Shown: positions 33,879-42,423 of the stretch, in pieces
Layout: every line of letters starts with the position of its first letter
Numbering within the stretch: the first letter of the stretch is position 1
Origin: Deminuibacter sp966424055
GTDB lineage: Bacteria > Bacteroidota > Bacteroidia > Chitinophagales > Chitinophagaceae
Direction: 5' to 3'
DNA length: 64,000 nt
NCBI GenBank assembly: GCA_966424055.1
Contig: CBJLMB010000009.1
Coordinates: forward strand, 1-64,000
Made by a program: the position numbers and the translations under genes
The notes under the pieces: generated by a model
Seen by the model: only the letters and a program-made list of their open reading frames with translations
The model's database searches: none
Told to the model about the DNA's origin: nothing

Positions 33879-34859
33879 TTAATAGGATGAATCATTGGTG
33901 ACATATTTTTGAATAAAATCAGCTGCCGGTGCACGCTCTGCCAATTCCTTACGTGCGGTATTGAAAGGCGGGTCTTCATACCGGGAGAAAATGGATACCT
34001 GTTCTTTAAATAATATTTTATGATCGTTCAGGAAGCTGGCATAAGCACTCATTACCATGTTTTTTTCTTGCGTTTTTTTTAATTGATAATATTCATCCTT
34101 TCCTGAAATTGAATAAATGAGATAACCCGGAAGAAGAAATAACAAGACAATAAAAACAGTTGCCAGCCATGATAAGGGATATTCGTGGTTGGTTTTTTGT
34201 ACCCTGTATAAGAAAAAGCCGCTGCGGCTAATTGTTTGTTGTGCGGCATGTACCAGGGTGAGCGCTTTGTTTTGCGCTAACTTAATGGCATCATCCAGAT
34301 GGTTTATCTGGCTGTCGTATATCGAGGTGCCGAACATATCCCTTTGGCCGATATAAAAGCGTTGTTTGAGAGCAAGATTTGTTATCTCATCATTTGCCAG
34401 CGCCGCAATTTTAGCCGTATGTATTTTTAACAGCTGTTTTTTATAGTCATCAACACCAGCCGATAGATTGGATGAGTATAACATAATGATCAATGGCTGA
34501 GCGATTAAGAATCCCATAAGGGAAACAAACCCAATGCGAATGATATTGGATGCAGTTAAGAACGTTTTCCGTTCTCTGTTCTCTTTGGCAAAAGTATTAA
34601 GCAAGAAAATGTAGATGCATACAAACAACAGGCAAAAAAATATGGCCAAGGTTATTTCAATAGCTGCTGTATGAAACAGTAAGTCAATGGCATAGTAAAC
34701 ACTTGCCCATGTAAGTAACATTATGATGACGATCAGCAATGCGGTAATATAGAACCGCTTTAATACACCTGCATTCTGCATCAATCCGTACTCTGCACCC
34801 ACTAATCCTATTAGGTTCTTAGGCGAAAGCATCCACGTTGAATGGTTGGTATTACTCAT
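33879..34859 (-). CDS. short DUF4407-like membrane protein
   Basis: 326 aa. Helices lie near 34-58, 68-90, 110-128 and 232-252, with a long segment between the third and fourth. It starts LSPKNLIGLVGAEYGLMQNAGVLKRFYI. The third helix has IAQPLIIMLY where the upstream DUF4407 gene has ISKPVEIRMF, and the overall topology is the same, so I read it as a diverged paralogue. The cytoplasmic tail ends DPPFNTARKELAERAP. Its ATG overlaps the stop of the DUF4407 gene by 4 bp (ATGA), implying translational coupling. Confidence 0.7.
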   Translation of the reverse strand: MSNTNHSTWMLSPKNLIGLVGAEYGLMQNAGVLKRFYITALLIVIIMLLTWASVYYAIDLLFHTAAIEITLAIFFCLLFVCIYIFLLNTFAKENRERKTFLTASNIIRIGFVSLMGFLIAQPLIIMLYSSNLSAGVDDYKKQLLKIHTAKIAALANDEITNLALKQRFYIGQRDMFGTSIYDSQINHLDDAIKLAQNKALTLVHAAQQTISRSGFFLYRVQKTNHEYPLSWLATVFIVLLFLLPGYLIYSISGKDEYYQLKKTQEKNMVMSAYASFLNDHKILFKEQVSIFSRYEDPPFNTARKELAERAPAADFIQKYVTNDSSY

Positions 34860-36118
34860 GATGGTGCCTGGTTATCAGTATGGTTGTTTTCTGTAACAAA
34901 TAGATCAGGATTGTCCCGGATACTTTCTTTCTTTTTCTCTTTCCATTGTTCAAGCGCAGTGGCGCTTAACTGGCTTTGCGCTTCCAGCATGGCGATTTTT
35001 TCTTTAAGCAGACGTATAACCTGGTGCTGTACGATCTTATCTCTTTCATGCCCTTGTTTGTCTTGATAATAATTGTGTTGTATTTCAATGCCATTTTCTG
35101 CTTTAATCAGCTCCTTTATGTTTTCTTCTATATAGTCATAAGGGCTTTTTATTAGCATGAGTTTAAAAAATATAGGGGTTAATTCAATTGCCATGAACAG
35201 CAGGGTAATGAACCAGGATATTACAGGCCCGGATATTTCGTGTGATATCTTGATCCGCTCTAACAGGCCGTCTAGTCCTGCGGCATATTTTTGACTTTGA
35301 TTTAAAGCACTCTCCCTTCTTTTTTCAATCGCTTCTTTTTCATTTTTTACTTTTATATAGGCAGGGTCGTTTTCAAGTGCTTTGATTTCCTGGCCGAGAA
35401 CATCCAGCTGTTGCTTGATTGCTGCAGCCCTTGGACCTGGAAGAACATTTCTGACTTCTTCAACATATTGTATCTCCATTTCTTTATAGCGCGTGCGTTT
35501 ACTGGATAGTTCAGCTTCTATTTTTGCTATATCATTATCTTTCTTGGCAATTTCGCTGTTAAATACAGAATCTGTTTTTGCTTTATAAGCTTGTTGTTGT
35601 TCAATTTGTTTTTCATGCAGCTTTATATCTATCTCGGTTTTGAACATCCTTATTTCAACTGGTTTCGATATGGTCATTGCTATGATGGCGCCCATGAAAA
35701 GCCTTGGCAATGCGCCCTTCAGCTCTTTACCGGTGATCTCTTCTGTGCCATCCCCTTTGCCTGTGCTGGAAATGATAAACCGGTCAAGATTGAATATCAT
35801 TAGTCCCCAGAGAATACCGAATAATATTGATTTTGCCATGGTGGCTATATCAATAGAATCATAGCTACCGGCAATGTCTGCTGCTGTTTTGAAAGAATCA
35901 ATAGCGTTTCCGCGTGGTTCGAAAATGGTATAGAATGCATACCCTCCTGCGAGGCCGGCCATCAGCCCGGTGGCAACGATGATGCCGCCAAGGCAAAGGT
36001 ATTTTACCTGGTCGCCATAGGTACTACGTTCAAGTATATACCTGTCTGCTCCGGCGGCTTTCCAGAAAAGACGCATGATGGCTGTGGGGCGGGGGCTTTG
36101 ATAAAAATCACGGGACAT
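34856..36118 (-). CDS. DUF4407 membrane protein
   Basis: 420 aa. Four helices: about 42-66, 94-116, 138-158 and a last one near 300-325. A long coiled coil lies between (IEQQQAYKAKTDSVFNSEIAKKDNDIAKIEAELSS and onward), with an acidic coiled tail after the last helix. Signatures are GILWGLMIFNLDRFIISS and MTISKPVEIRMF at residues 148-159. DUF4407 proteins have no established role. Coiled-coil and membrane features suggest a scaffold. It is central to the operon, overlapping both neighbours. Confidence 0.82.
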   Translation of the reverse strand: MSRDFYQSPRPTAIMRLFWKAAGADRYILERSTYGDQVKYLCLGGIIVATGLMAGLAGGYAFYTIFEPRGNAIDSFKTAADIAGSYDSIDIATMAKSILFGILWGLMIFNLDRFIISSTGKGDGTEEITGKELKGALPRLFMGAIIAMTISKPVEIRMFKTEIDIKLHEKQIEQQQAYKAKTDSVFNSEIAKKDNDIAKIEAELSSKRTRYKEMEIQYVEEVRNVLPGPRAAAIKQQLDVLGQEIKALENDPAYIKVKNEKEAIEKRRESALNQSQKYAAGLDGLLERIKISHEISGPVISWFITLLFMAIELTPIFFKLMLIKSPYDYIEENIKELIKAENGIEIQHNYYQDKQGHERDKIVQHQVIRLLKEKIAMLEAQSQLSATALEQWKEKKKESIRDNPDLFVTENNHTDNQAPS

Positions 36119-36602
36119 AATGGCTTAGTTGAAAATGGTTAATAGAAATGTTGAATGTTGAAGTTTCAGGGACTATTAAAGTTTGAGGACATATTTTTTT
36201 TAGTTGGACATTCAATAGCAGCGGATGCGGTTGTAAACAGGCGACAGACAATGCAGCCCCTGTTAAAGGGCCAGTATACATATATTGAAACACCTGCCGG
36301 GTTACTTCTATACGTTTTAAAGGGAAAGTGACACGTGTAGATCGCCACGCATTGTACAGTATGATATCGACAGTGTTCGTTCCGAAAGGTAGCCGGCAGA
36401 TTGCGGCACCAGCAGGCTGACGGAAAACATGCTTACCCGGGCAAATGCGTAGTTTGTAGGTATGAACGGTGTTCCAGCTTAGCAGTAGTAATAATTTGTT
36501 TTCCAGCACAAGGTCTATGCAATCAAAATGGCTAAAGCGCGGCTGGTGAAAATCAAATAACTCTCGCGCTTTTTTGAAGAAGGTATGCAACAATTGTCTC
36601 AT
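36108..36602 (-). CDS. Ig-like beta-sandwich protein
   Basis: 164 aa from MRQLLHTFFKKARELFDFHQ. The pattern FDCIDLVLENKLLLLLSWNTVHTYKLRICPGKHVFRQPAGAAICRLPFGTNTVDIILYNAWRSTRVTFPLKRIEV alternates short strands with turns, like one Ig-like domain used in some Bacteroidota membrane systems. No signal peptide is apparent, so it is probably cytoplasmic. It overlaps the DUF4407 start by 11 bp. The family is not named; the call rests on strand pattern and operon position. Confidence 0.6.
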   Translation of the reverse strand: MRQLLHTFFKKARELFDFHQPRFSHFDCIDLVLENKLLLLLSWNTVHTYKLRICPGKHVFRQPAGAAICRLPFGTNTVDIILYNAWRSTRVTFPLKRIEVTRQVFQYMYTGPLTGAALSVACLQPHPLLLNVQLKKICPQTLIVPETSTFNISINHFQLSHYVP

Positions 36603-36637
36603 TGTTAGCTTTTTAAAGGATAGAGAAAATGGCTCTT

Positions 36638-36862
36638 TTAGGGTATACTGAGACGCTGTTGCTCCCAGTGACAAAGTGTTTTATTGCTTTTCTTCGCTTT
36701 CTCCAAAGTGATTTTGATGATGCGATGCTGGCAGTTGCTCAATCCACGGCAATTGATCTTGTAGTGATATCTTATCGCATTTGGACTATCGCAAACAAAT
36801 ACAGTGGTCGTGGTGCATTGAGCGCTGTTAAAAAGTAGCAAAGCAAATAAAAATGATTTCAT
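36638..36862 (-). CDS. small secreted Cys/His protein (Ada-zinc-like motif)
   Basis: 74 aa with a signal sequence MKSFLFALLLFNSAQC. The mature part CDSPNAIRYHYKINCRGLSNCQHRIIKITLEEAK-like has the YHxxxCRxLxxC...H...LCHW pattern of small Ada-like metal-binding proteins (the actual tail here reads KITLEKAKKSNKTLCHWEQ). Cys and His spacing suggests zinc. It is the first gene of the six-gene operon, 35 bp before the Ig-like gene. Role unknown. Confidence 0.65.
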   Translation of the reverse strand: MKSFLFALLLFNSAQCTTTTVFVCDSPNAIRYHYKINCRGLSNCQHRIIKITLEKAKKSNKTLCHWEQQRLSIP

Positions 36863-36946
36863 TTGCCTGAGGGTTGCGGGTTTACAATAGAACAGGTAAG
36901 TGTATTATTGGTACGGATTAAAACGGGCCCGGTTCATTTGCCTAAA

Positions 36947-37172
36947 ATGCATGTGTGGATACCATTCTTAATGGGAATGATATTTTACTGTGTGTGGCAG
37001 GCCCTGGAGCAATGCTTGCAGCCATCGGCCTGGGTATATATTTTTTGGCTGCCAGCACTACGTTGTAACAGGAATCGGGATCCCCCGGAAAGACCCTGTT
37101 TTCAGGGCTTGGAAACCATACGCAGGGTTCATGGTGTACTTCATGATCGCTATTGCTTTGTGCTGTTCTTGA
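36947..37172 (+). pseudogene. decayed small membrane protein gene
   Basis: Three frames carry consecutive pieces of one plausible membrane protein: MHVWIPFLMGMIFYC (first), then VAGPGAMLAAIGLGIYFLAASTT (second), then VVTGIGIPRKDPVFRAW and KPYAGFMVYFMIAIALCCS (third), ending at a TGA. The first break lies in a (TG)4 run at 36989-36996; removing one TG joins frames one and two. The second break is near 37055. I infer frameshift decay. A chance hydrophobic match is possible. Confidence 0.4.
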
Positions 37173-37429
37173 AGCAAAATATTTTTTTCTCATAGTCAGG
37201 TGCTTTGTGTTACTGAATCAAATGTAGAGCAACGAGAATAGCATTTTTTATGGAAAACCGTAAAGCGATAAAATAATAGCCGGTTTTTTTTACAAACTGC
37301 GGAAGAATTATTCCTCTCGCGCGAACGTTTTTAAAACAATTTTTCAGCATCATTTTCATGTGCAGCAGCCTGTAGCATGCCGGTTAGTGGAATGCTTAAT
37401 AAGTACAGGTGTGAATGTCTGTGGTAGTT
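37173..37429. other. 257-bp gap
   Basis: No gene, repeat or clear promoter was found between the decayed membrane gene and the response regulator stop. Confidence 0.6.
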
Positions 37430-38095
37430 TTATATAACGCCCCTGTCTTTACAGAATATTGCCAGTTGCTCGTTAGTGGATAAATTAAATACTTCTTTTA
37501 TCAGGTTAAGTCGTTTCTCAATACTGCTTAAACTAGACGGGGTGATCTGCTGCTGCCGGAGATAGGCCGGAATATCTTTTTGCCGCATTCCCTGTGCAAG
37601 GCAGGTAATAACAGTGATATCGAAATCAGTGAACTGATGTGTGTTCTTTTGTTTAACCAGCTGCAAAAGATGCCTGGGAAAATAAGATTGATTGTGAACA
37701 ATATTATCTATCGCTGTTTTAAGTTCCTTTGTATCATTTCTGCCCTTGCATACATAACCATCGACATTGTGTTCATTAAGCATCGCTTCGATGGTGGTAG
37801 CTTTGCGATCTGCTGTGAAAACCAATACTTTCAATTCTGGTTGTACCTGCCGGGCGGCTGCGATAAGCGCCATCCCTCCGGGAATTTGCTGCGCCTGATC
37901 ATCTTCTTCAAAATAAAGATCGGTAATAAGCAGGTCATAAGGGCTGCCAGCCTGTTTGCCTTTCAGGATCCTTAGTAGTGCATCATCGCAATAATAAGTG
38001 TAATCCGCATGAGCGATCCCCAGGTCTTCCAGCGTTTTCCGGATAGAGAAATTAACGCTTTGATGGTCTTCTGCTATGAGTACTTTTTCAATCAT
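37430..38095 (-). CDS. NarL-like response regulator
   Basis: 221 aa from MIEKVLIAEDHQSVNFSIRK. The receiver (about 1-130) has the phosphoacceptor Asp in DLLITDLYFEEDDQ, Thr in VFTADRK and Lys in GYVCKGRND. The C-terminal part (about 155-221) is an HTH of the LuxR-like kind (TDFDITVITCLAQGMRQKDIPAYL) ending SNLSTNEQLAIF-like, the variant common in Bacteroidota. It is 7 bp after the sensor kinase stop and its obvious partner. The target is unknown; the membrane operon downstream is a candidate. Confidence 0.85.
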   Translation of the reverse strand: MIEKVLIAEDHQSVNFSIRKTLEDLGIAHADYTYYCDDALLRILKGKQAGSPYDLLITDLYFEEDDQAQQIPGGMALIAAARQVQPELKVLVFTADRKATTIEAMLNEHNVDGYVCKGRNDTKELKTAIDNIVHNQSYFPRHLLQLVKQKNTHQFTDFDITVITCLAQGMRQKDIPAYLRQQQITPSSLSSIEKRLNLIKEVFNLSTNEQLAIFCKDRGVI

Positions 38096-38102
38096 GGTGG
38101 AT

Positions 38103-39776
38103 TTAGGCGATTGGGATATAAATTTCAATTTTCAGTCCGGTTATTGTGCTGGTATCAAAAATAATCCTGCCGCCAATACCAGTAATACGGGAAACCGTAT
38201 TCGTTAAGCCATTTCCATATTGAAATGTTGGTGGTAGCCCTACGCCATCATCTGTGTACAGAACCTTCAGCACATTGCCCTGCTGCTCGAACTTGACAAC
38301 CACATTCTGTGCACCGCTGTGTTTTTTCATGTTGACCATCAGCTCCTGGAGAATATGTTCCAGCTCTTTTTTTGCCCTGTTTTGCACATCGGACCAAGGG
38401 ACTTTATGGTTGCCAACAACCAGTATTTTGGTACTGGAAGTGGCAAACGCGGCCAGCAATGCAGCGATCGTTTCCCCAAAGTCAGTATGAATACGTGCTG
38501 GCGTCTCGTAAGAAATATCGCGGGACTGATCATATAGAACCTCCATTTTATCCAGCAATTGTTCTTTTTCAATAGTATCCCCGTGTTCAATTTCTGCTAT
38601 TATGCGGTATAATCCATTGGCCACCACATCATGCACTTTTTGAGAAGTTTTAAGCTGGTTTTCGCGTATGGCGTTTTGAGATTCCCATAACATCTGCTGT
38701 TTTCGTTTCCGGTACCAAATCACGACAATCACAGCACAGGCAATAATAATACAGCATATCCCCAAAATAATGATGCGTTGTTTCAATATCTGGATCCTTT
38801 TTTCTGTATTGTCTTTTTGCAGCCTGAGATTATCCGATTTATTTTTCTCTGCATCATAACGGATCAACGCAAACTGGTTTTTGGCAGTATTACGGGCAGT
38901 TTGAACACTGTCATTTAAATTCTGGTAGCGTATAAAATATTGCTTTAAGTATTTTGACGGGCTGAGTATAAGCAGTTTTTGCAGTGCCTCCAATTCGTCG
39001 TCAGGGCTGTTGAGCTGTTGTGCAATGGTGTACATCTTGATTGCATATAGCAAAGCCGAATCCGGTTGCGAACTGGCATAATAATCTGACAGGTGGGCAT
39101 AACTTGCATTTAATCCCCAATCATCTTTTATCTCTTTGCGAATTTGTAAAGCCTGCAGTAAACCGGGAGCGGCATAGTAGCTTGTATCCTGCAACCATTG
39201 AACTTTGGCCAGGTTGGATAATATCCTGGCGTATTCTTTTTTATTTTTTTTACTCTTATCTATAACAGCGCGGTAAATAGCAATGGCCTGTGTGTATTGC
39301 CCTTTTTTCTGGTAGGCGACCGCTTTATTGTTTAATGCAATTGTTTTATAGGCCTCATCCCTGGCAAATTTTAATGCCAGGTCATAATACGCAATTGCGG
39401 CATCATAGTTTTTTAAGTTCAAGCTGCTGCTACCCAGTTCATTGTAATCTGACAGGAGGCAGTTATGGTCTTTTTCTTTTTGCTCATCTAAATATTTCAA
39501 GGATTGCAACAGGCTTTCCTGACTGCCAAAATAGTCGCCCGCATCTGATTGGATAACAGCCATATTGCTATAAGCCATGGCAATTTGCAGGCTGTCTTTT
39601 GAGCCGTTTGCAACTTTATTGAAATAGTAAAAAGCAGAATCATTTTGACTGTTTAAAAAAGATACGCCCTTTTTATAATCAGGTGTAGTTGTGATTTCGG
39701 GAATGGTTCTGGGCTGTTCCCGGCAGGCATAGCAGCCGGTGATTAGCAATAACAGGATAAACTGGGATCTTTTCAA
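38103..39776 (-). CDS. TPR-containing membrane sensor histidine kinase
   Basis: 557 aa. The N-terminus MKRSQFILLLLITGCYAC is signal-like, with a lipobox-like GCYAC. TPR-like helical repeats span about 35-290 (KTIALNNKAVAYQKKGQYTQAI is one), forming the periplasmic sensor. One transmembrane helix is near 330-350. The histidine kinase core follows: phosphoacceptor His in SQKVHDVVANGLY, N-box in ELMVNMKKHSGAQ and G-box in YTDDGVG. HisKA_3-type kinases act on NarL-like regulators, matching the neighbour. Confidence 0.88.
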   Translation of the reverse strand: MKRSQFILLLLITGCYACREQPRTIPEITTTPDYKKGVSFLNSQNDSAFYYFNKVANGSKDSLQIAMAYSNMAVIQSDAGDYFGSQESLLQSLKYLDEQKEKDHNCLLSDYNELGSSSLNLKNYDAAIAYYDLALKFARDEAYKTIALNNKAVAYQKKGQYTQAIAIYRAVIDKSKKNKKEYARILSNLAKVQWLQDTSYYAAPGLLQALQIRKEIKDDWGLNASYAHLSDYYASSQPDSALLYAIKMYTIAQQLNSPDDELEALQKLLILSPSKYLKQYFIRYQNLNDSVQTARNTAKNQFALIRYDAEKNKSDNLRLQKDNTEKRIQILKQRIIILGICCIIIACAVIVVIWYRKRKQQMLWESQNAIRENQLKTSQKVHDVVANGLYRIIAEIEHGDTIEKEQLLDKMEVLYDQSRDISYETPARIHTDFGETIAALLAAFATSSTKILVVGNHKVPWSDVQNRAKKELEHILQELMVNMKKHSGAQNVVVKFEQQGNVLKVLYTDDGVGLPPTFQYGNGLTNTVSRITGIGGRIIFDTSTITGLKIEIYIPIA

Positions 39777-39830
39777 GAGAGGGTTGTTTGACTTAAAAAT
39801 AAAAAAATCATATATTTCTGGCTAGTAAAA

Positions 39831-39858
39831 AGTAAGGCAAGAAGAATCTTGCCTTACT
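39831..39858 (-). terminator. terminator of the small lipoprotein gene
   Basis: AGTAAGGCAAG (39831-39841) pairs with CTTGCCTTACT (39848-39858) as a perfect 11-bp stem. On the minus strand it is followed by TTTTTACTAG. It sits between the small gene and the kinase start. Confidence 0.8.
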
Positions 39859-39867
39859 CGCTGAGCA

Positions 39868-40026
39868 CTAAGGTTGAGTGGGTGGCGGGGGAGGTGTTGG
39901 CGGAATATGGCCTGTTTCCCCACCTGTGTCCATGGTGGTTACCTGTGTGCCGTTGTGTTGTGTTGCTGTATTGGTATGATTAGGGCATGCGAATGCCAAA
40001 AAAATAGCAAGAAATAATGCTAACAT
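39868..40026 (-). CDS. 52-aa proline-rich small secreted protein
   Basis: A short gene: MLALFLAIFLAFACPNHTNTATQHNGTQ and a tail GHIPPTPPPPPTQP. The N-terminus is a signal peptide or weak lipobox (LAFAC). An A-rich Shine-Dalgarno-poor leader (AATTAAAAA) precedes it and a perfect terminator follows, which supports a real gene. The Pro run would be rigid. Role unknown; it lies between the sensor kinase and the divergent gene at 40385. Confidence 0.55.
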   Translation of the reverse strand: MLALFLAIFLAFACPNHTNTATQHNGTQVTTMDTGGETGHIPPTPPPPPTQP

Positions 40027-40384
40027 TTTTTTAATTTTTAATGGTGAACAAATGCTGCTGCCGGCACTATGTTTCCGGTGCAGCGATGGAAGTGGGGTAA
40101 GAATCGCTTCTTACATTTTTGGGAAGTTTGCGGGCATTGATTGCGGAAGCCGGTAATCGCTTCCCAAGGCCGGTTATCTGCCGCCGCTTTTGATGCCTGC
40201 GAAAATCAACGCTGTACAGAACCTCTTAGCTAAGGAGGTGTCAATTGATTTCGAAAACGAAGATAGAGCCGCGAAAATGCTTGATTAGCAAGGCGTTCCA
40301 ATAAATCCAATCATTCTGTGAGAATTCCGGGAATGCCGGATGGATTCCATAAAAGCGGATGTTTAACTTATAGTTGCTACTGAA
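40027..40384. other. 358-bp divergent spacer
   Basis: This separates the small minus-strand lipoprotein gene and the plus-strand membrane protein gene. I see no gene and no consensus promoter box. An imperfect stem GCTGCCGG/CCGGTGCAGC lies near 40051-40078. Confidence 0.5.
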
Positions 40385-41326
40385 ATGTTTACCGATTATA
40401 CCTTATTAGTGCTCTCCGATTATCAGAGAAAAAAGGATTCTAATATCTTTTCTCTGAATTTAATTCAACCCACACCTGCCAAACTCAAAGAAGAGTGTTT
40501 GATAGTTTGCAATGAAAGATACCAGAAGAAGGATGAGCGGGCGCTTAAGGCATTTTTTGGTGAAGGAGCTGATAAGACCGCTTGTTTGCAGGCTATAAAG
40601 CGATGCGAAACAGACAAGTTTAAACCTCTGGTTAATTTTCTCAGGCAGCAAACGGCCACAACTGAAGACAAAAACATTGAGCTATTGGCCTGGCTGATCG
40701 ACTTTGACCACAGACCTTATGAACTGGGAAAAAGATACGATGTTGCTCACCCGGGAGAAGAAGCCGTAGTGGATAAACAGGAAGAGGAAGTGGATAAAGA
40801 AGCAAAACCGGAACCAGCTATCAACGAGGCGAAAGATAAAGTTCCAACAGAACCGTCTGGTCAAAATGGTGAAAAAGCGGCCGGGGATACAAGTGGACCT
40901 GTAGCCAGTAAGTTTAAAACCAGGAATGCGGTTGTCGCTGTACTGATATTGGTGATCATTGGCATCATTACTTACAGAGTTGCCAGTAATGGGAGGGCGC
41001 CTGCTCCGGCTGTCGCCTTAACAGGGCATGAAGCCTGTATGTATTGGTCGGGAGATCACTATCAACAGGTTTCCTGCAGCCAAAAATTGGGGGATACTAT
41101 GGTGATCGCCATGGATTCTGCCCAGCTCATTAATTTTAAGAAGATAACCCAGCCGGATACCATCACCACAAGGTCCAAGGGCATGGTATGGTATGTTAAA
41201 ATAAACGGGGCGATAGAGTTTTATACTTCAGATGGGTATCATCCCATAAACCGGCAACTGCGGTTACGGCCAATAACGGATTATATTATCAGGAAATACA
41301 TCCATCCAAACCTGGTATCTGAATAA
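40385..41326 (+). CDS. membrane protein, unknown (Bacteroidota type)
   Basis: 313 aa. The N-terminal helical domain (about 1-120) has MFTDYTLLVLSDYQRKK, FFGEGADKTACLQAIKRC and DKFKPLVNFLRQQT, a pattern I associate with unnamed Bacteroidota proteins. A charged linker (130-175, Glu/Lys-rich) and one transmembrane helix (about 180-200, AVVAVLILVIIGIITYRV) follow. The C-terminal extracytoplasmic part (about 210-313) has GHEACMYWSGDHYQQVSCSQ and an Asp/Thr-rich fold. No enzyme motif. It diverges from the two-component operon. Confidence 0.7.
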   Translation: MFTDYTLLVLSDYQRKKDSNIFSLNLIQPTPAKLKEECLIVCNERYQKKDERALKAFFGEGADKTACLQAIKRCETDKFKPLVNFLRQQTATTEDKNIELLAWLIDFDHRPYELGKRYDVAHPGEEAVVDKQEEEVDKEAKPEPAINEAKDKVPTEPSGQNGEKAAGDTSGPVASKFKTRNAVVAVLILVIIGIITYRVASNGRAPAPAVALTGHEACMYWSGDHYQQVSCSQKLGDTMVIAMDSAQLINFKKITQPDTITTRSKGMVWYVKINGAIEFYTSDGYHPINRQLRLRPITDYIIRKYIHPNLVSE

Positions 41327-41391
41327 ATTTCTCATAAAAAGCCATAAATGCCAGAACGTTCACAGCGGCGGAAGAATTAATTTAAACAATC

Positions 41392-41411
41392 ATGTAACCA
41401 AATTGTTACAT
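41392..41411. promoter_or_regulatory. TGTAACCA-type operator before third SRPBCC gene
   Basis: ATGTAACCAAATTGTTACAT is a near-perfect palindrome 95 bp upstream of the ATG. It shares TGTAACCAAAT with 29382-29392. Likely a site for the same trans-acting regulator. Confidence 0.5.
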
Positions 41412-41506
41412 ATATATGCCTGGCAAACCCGGCCGGAATTACTGGAATAATCAGCACACCAGGCCATATTTTGGTTGGTAATACCGTTTTACAACATAAA
41501 CAATAA

Positions 41507-41971
41507 ATGATGAACCAGGAACCTGAAAAAAGAATATCCGTTACTGTCAGGAAAAGTTTCCGCTGGCCTGCAGAAGCAGTATTTAATGCCTGGCTTGATG
41601 TGAGGCTGCTCGATCAGTGGATGTTTGGTGCTTCGGTAAGGGATGAAGAAATAATCAGTTTAACCAACGATCCCCGCCCTGGTGGCAGGTTTAGTTATAA
41701 AGTAAAAAGAGGAGATACGGTGCTTGATCATACCGGTACTTACCTGGAAATTGAACAACCCGGCCGGCTGGTATTTACCTGGGGAGTGGATATTGACCCG
41801 GGAGACGACAGTGTGGTGACTATTGTGATAGAACCCGCTGAAAATGGTTGTACACTCACTTTACAGCATGATATGGATGCCAAATGGGCCGCTTATGCCG
41901 ACCGCACAAAAGCCGGCTGGACATATATGCTGAATGTGCTGGAAACACGCCTGCCAGCATGGGAAAAATAA
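41507..41971 (+). CDS. SRPBCC (AHSA1-like) protein
   Basis: 154 aa. MNQEPEKRISVTVRKSFRWPAEAVFNAWLDVRLLDQWMFG and the Trp-rich end AKWAAYADRTKAGWTYMLNVLETRL are typical of AHSA1-like proteins with the helix-grip fold. It is the third member in the window. Its upstream operator links it to the second (29428). Confidence 0.87.
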   Translation: MMNQEPEKRISVTVRKSFRWPAEAVFNAWLDVRLLDQWMFGASVRDEEIISLTNDPRPGGRFSYKVKRGDTVLDHTGTYLEIEQPGRLVFTWGVDIDPGDDSVVTIVIEPAENGCTLTLQHDMDAKWAAYADRTKAGWTYMLNVLETRLPAWEK

Positions 41972-42032
41972 TACCGGTGAATACTGTTCGCAGCTCGCTT
42001 TTTTTAATACCTGCAGATTGCCCGGTATTTAT

Positions 42033-42410
42033 TTAACCGGTTTTTTTTATGGCTGCGATTAAAATAATGATGATAAAAGGCACAATGAAAGACAGCCATA
42101 TAAAGTAAGTACCAAAGCGTCCTTCAAATATTGTCCCTTTATAAAATTCATCCTTTGCAAACGTTTCGTAATTATTCCTGATCATTAAAAAATAATACAG
42201 CATTGCTGCTTCTATGAGATAAATGACCAGTGCAATACCTTTTCCTATCCGGGCATCTGCATACATCTTCGACACTGTCATATACAATGCCAGCATCCAT
42301 ATGGTGACTACAAATAAAACTGCCCAAAATCCATATATCTCAGGGTCATAGTTAGGCCAGCGTTGCTTATAAAACTTAAACACCCTGAAAAAAATATACT
42401 TTAATGCCAT
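42033..42410 (-). CDS. small membrane protein, putative immunity protein
   Basis: 125 aa from MALKYIFFRVFKFYKQRWP. Three hydrophobic helices (about residues 29-47, 60-76 and 103-121) with a soluble loop between the last two. It lies 13 bp after the toxin-like gene in the same direction. Inner-membrane proteins paired with pore-forming toxins are common immunity partners. No family is named; the reading is by position and topology. Confidence 0.5.
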   Translation of the reverse strand: MALKYIFFRVFKFYKQRWPNYDPEIYGFWAVLFVVTIWMLALYMTVSKMYADARIGKGIALVIYLIEAAMLYYFLMIRNNYETFAKDEFYKGTIFEGRFGTYFIWLSFIVPFIIIILIAAIKKTG

Positions 42411-42423
42411 GGTTGACAAAAAT

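Noticed and set aside
36863..37195. Single continuous 110-codon gene
   Set aside because: Only its middle is hydrophobic and other frames carry the continuation; better explained as a frameshifted gene.
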